Origin: Clostridiales bacterium
GTDB taxonomy: Bacteria > Bacillota > Clostridia > Peptostreptococcales > Acidaminobacteraceae
DNA length: 45,667 bases
Assembly (NCBI GenBank): GCA_021107455.1
Contig: JAIOSU010000044.1
Location: 1 to 45,667, forward strand
Reading direction: 5' to 3'
Below the pieces are notes generated by a model that worked only from the letters and a program-made list of their open reading frames with translations, was not told the origin of the DNA and searched no databases. Below are positions 45,601 to 45,667 of this stretch, in pieces (positions within the stretch are counted from its first letter, which is position 1; each line of letters starts with the position of its first letter). A program made the position numbers and the translations under genes.

Positions 45601-45667
45601 TATAGCACCTTTTTTTCACTGATGGATAGCATGTCAAAAAATACCTTTTTGAATTCATTGTCATGAA
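42657..45667 (-). CDS. TPR-GAF-GGDEF protein, N-terminus probably beyond window
   Basis: The frame has 991 residues from ATG 45632 but stays open to the window edge (HDNEFKKVFFD precedes the ATG), and that ATG lacks a well-placed ribosome binding site. So this is probably the C-terminal part of a larger protein. Tetratricopeptide-like repeats fill about 10-600 (YNNMGVVHFDGFGDYVVARDFF, HLNNLGETYMTEGRYEMAIK). A GAF-like region (about 640-800) and a GGDEF domain (about 805-965) with RYGGEEF and inhibitory site RSTD follow. It should make c-di-GMP. Comparable proteins carry a kinase or AAA ATPase domain in front. Confidence 0.88.
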   Translation of the reverse strand, partial: HDNEFKKVFFDMLSISEKKVLYREASDYYEQRFMANNEVNESIIDYLIQCDDLILAAKYCIIFADHFIERFNNIKASELLNRASDLYEKMDDKNKVIETGLRLIKQLIKLGKLEDAFEKANEIINLSKSYDEISHVDAKLEFSNVLYYKNDVDAAYSIAEECIKKSIEINYFDGEFKSAQMLCRCLTNTVDLDKHIELTRKHLNKSLESGNEYYQAVFQNELGVNHLYRNNYEESLSAFSESLKCYKNLADEENIIKSYNNMGVVHFDGFGDYVVARDFFRKAYTHSINRNYIVATPIHLNNLGETYMTEGRYEMAIKYFEESHQIAEKIGDKGVDLLALLNLCSAYNLVEKYGKAFTLMNRLEHEFATLEKRDFNRQDYYLLHLDFFLSMQSIMKVDKWRYEFDDHSIEDDYRKYRIKVIDMILKYKKSDIVNEKREVPLKAIGELVEITLKPSEVKLLRTFIMDVLIDLVDRYDYLSAEELFRLDAILAKRYNTKFIRLKNEVIEAALSDFSIERIENLIEPIKAISLEFLWKVYKILGNENFNRNNLYQALKYYLMALDVIYDLSNNVPLEYKETYILYDNSKMSLKNNINKITKRLLSLDGIVQSVIYDERFETVEDFFDLSQLNRLYHSKEFNRLISENIDIRDEVRFETSIDLIRNLEKDEINNLKLILKYLKQLTFAERAFIYLLDENDNINQVIKADESCEDYDVSRLINNIGNDIDGIMITKINPKTNIQLLSDNQKSIICFPVYETSSVKNGNDKRKEDLLVTKQKIIGYVFMDSRNLINRFDEITFEQAKSFINLIYVFIDNYNLKRLSTVDKLTGVYLRKFIEQKFALHMSIARQNNYNLSVIMLDIDKFKFVNDTYGHRKGDEILTRLGEILNKSVRSTDYVARYGGEEFIILLPEADSSSAFKVAEKTRTLIEDSKLLGDDMLLTVSLGVSTYPKDGANEEELIEKADQALYYSKNNGRNQSTSWDHKLIKEKHRYDRLTGILTGNIS

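Noticed and set aside
1-45667. Search for tRNA, rRNA, CRISPR repeats, transposases, phage genes and c-di-GMP riboswitches
   Set aside because: No cloverleaf, repeat-spacer pattern, transposase motif or conserved riboswitch core was recognised in the short intergenic regions.

Overview
The window looks like a chromosomal segment of a low-GC, Gram-positive anaerobe of the Clostridia. This is inferred from AT-rich DNA with strong AGGAGG ribosome binding sites, a DegS/DegU-type two-component pair, YwbE- and DUF896-type small proteins, a membrane-anchored HtrA, several cyclic-di-GMP proteins and one selenocysteine-encoding gene. No rRNA, tRNA, insertion sequence, phage gene or CRISPR array is visible. 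Almost everything is coded on the minus strand; only four genes are on the plus strand. No gene-free stretch exceeds 300 bases (the longest is 28962-29180).

Layout. 1-3895: a Fur-family repressor cut by the window edge, an EAL-HDOD protein and a divergent triple-PAS/GGDEF/HD-GYP protein. 3900-4725: a peroxiredoxin gene whose peroxidatic residue is encoded by an in-frame TGA with a SECIS-like hairpin just behind it. 4725-7215: ABC-2 exporter (ATPase and two permeases). 7310-9086: ribosomal protein bL25/Ctc, DgkA-type lipid kinase and an alpha/beta hydrolase. 9196-14531: a tightly packed seven-gene run (K+ channel with RCK domain, CobO, MgtC, a second ABC-2 exporter, Gfo/Idh/MocA oxidoreductase). 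14598-18718: membrane GGDEF protein, YtcJ-like amidohydrolase, pirin and a small HesB-like protein. 18768-25471: dCache-HAMP-PAS-GGDEF-HD-GYP protein, YwbE, MATE exporter, UvsE-like TIM barrel, CNNM/CorC transporter and YjdM zinc-ribbon protein. 25630-28961: an AT-rich pair of translationally coupled glycosyltransferases. 29181-34556: RlmD-type methyltransferase, then a stress cassette of response regulator, histidine kinase, Hsp20 and HtrA. 34699-37988: M18 aminopeptidase and DegU/DegS. 38094-45667: a probable operon of a TPR-GAF-GGDEF protein (running off the window), a GAF-like protein, YgiQ radical SAM protein, HutH, DUF896 and CheW.

How it fits together. Five proteins have cyclic-di-GMP domains: four contain GGDEF, two of these also carry HD-GYP, and one is EAL-HDOD. 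With DegSU and CheW this indicates a lifestyle-switching and motility regulatory load. The envelope and proteostasis genes (HtrA, Hsp20, two-component system) form one unit resembling secretion-stress systems. The peroxide-defence selenoprotein is the most unusual single gene: it has two good start sites, and in the shorter form it lacks the usual C-terminal resolving cysteine.

Starts were moved from the longest open frame to the best ribosome binding site where the two disagree. All functions come from reading motifs by eye; no database search was run.
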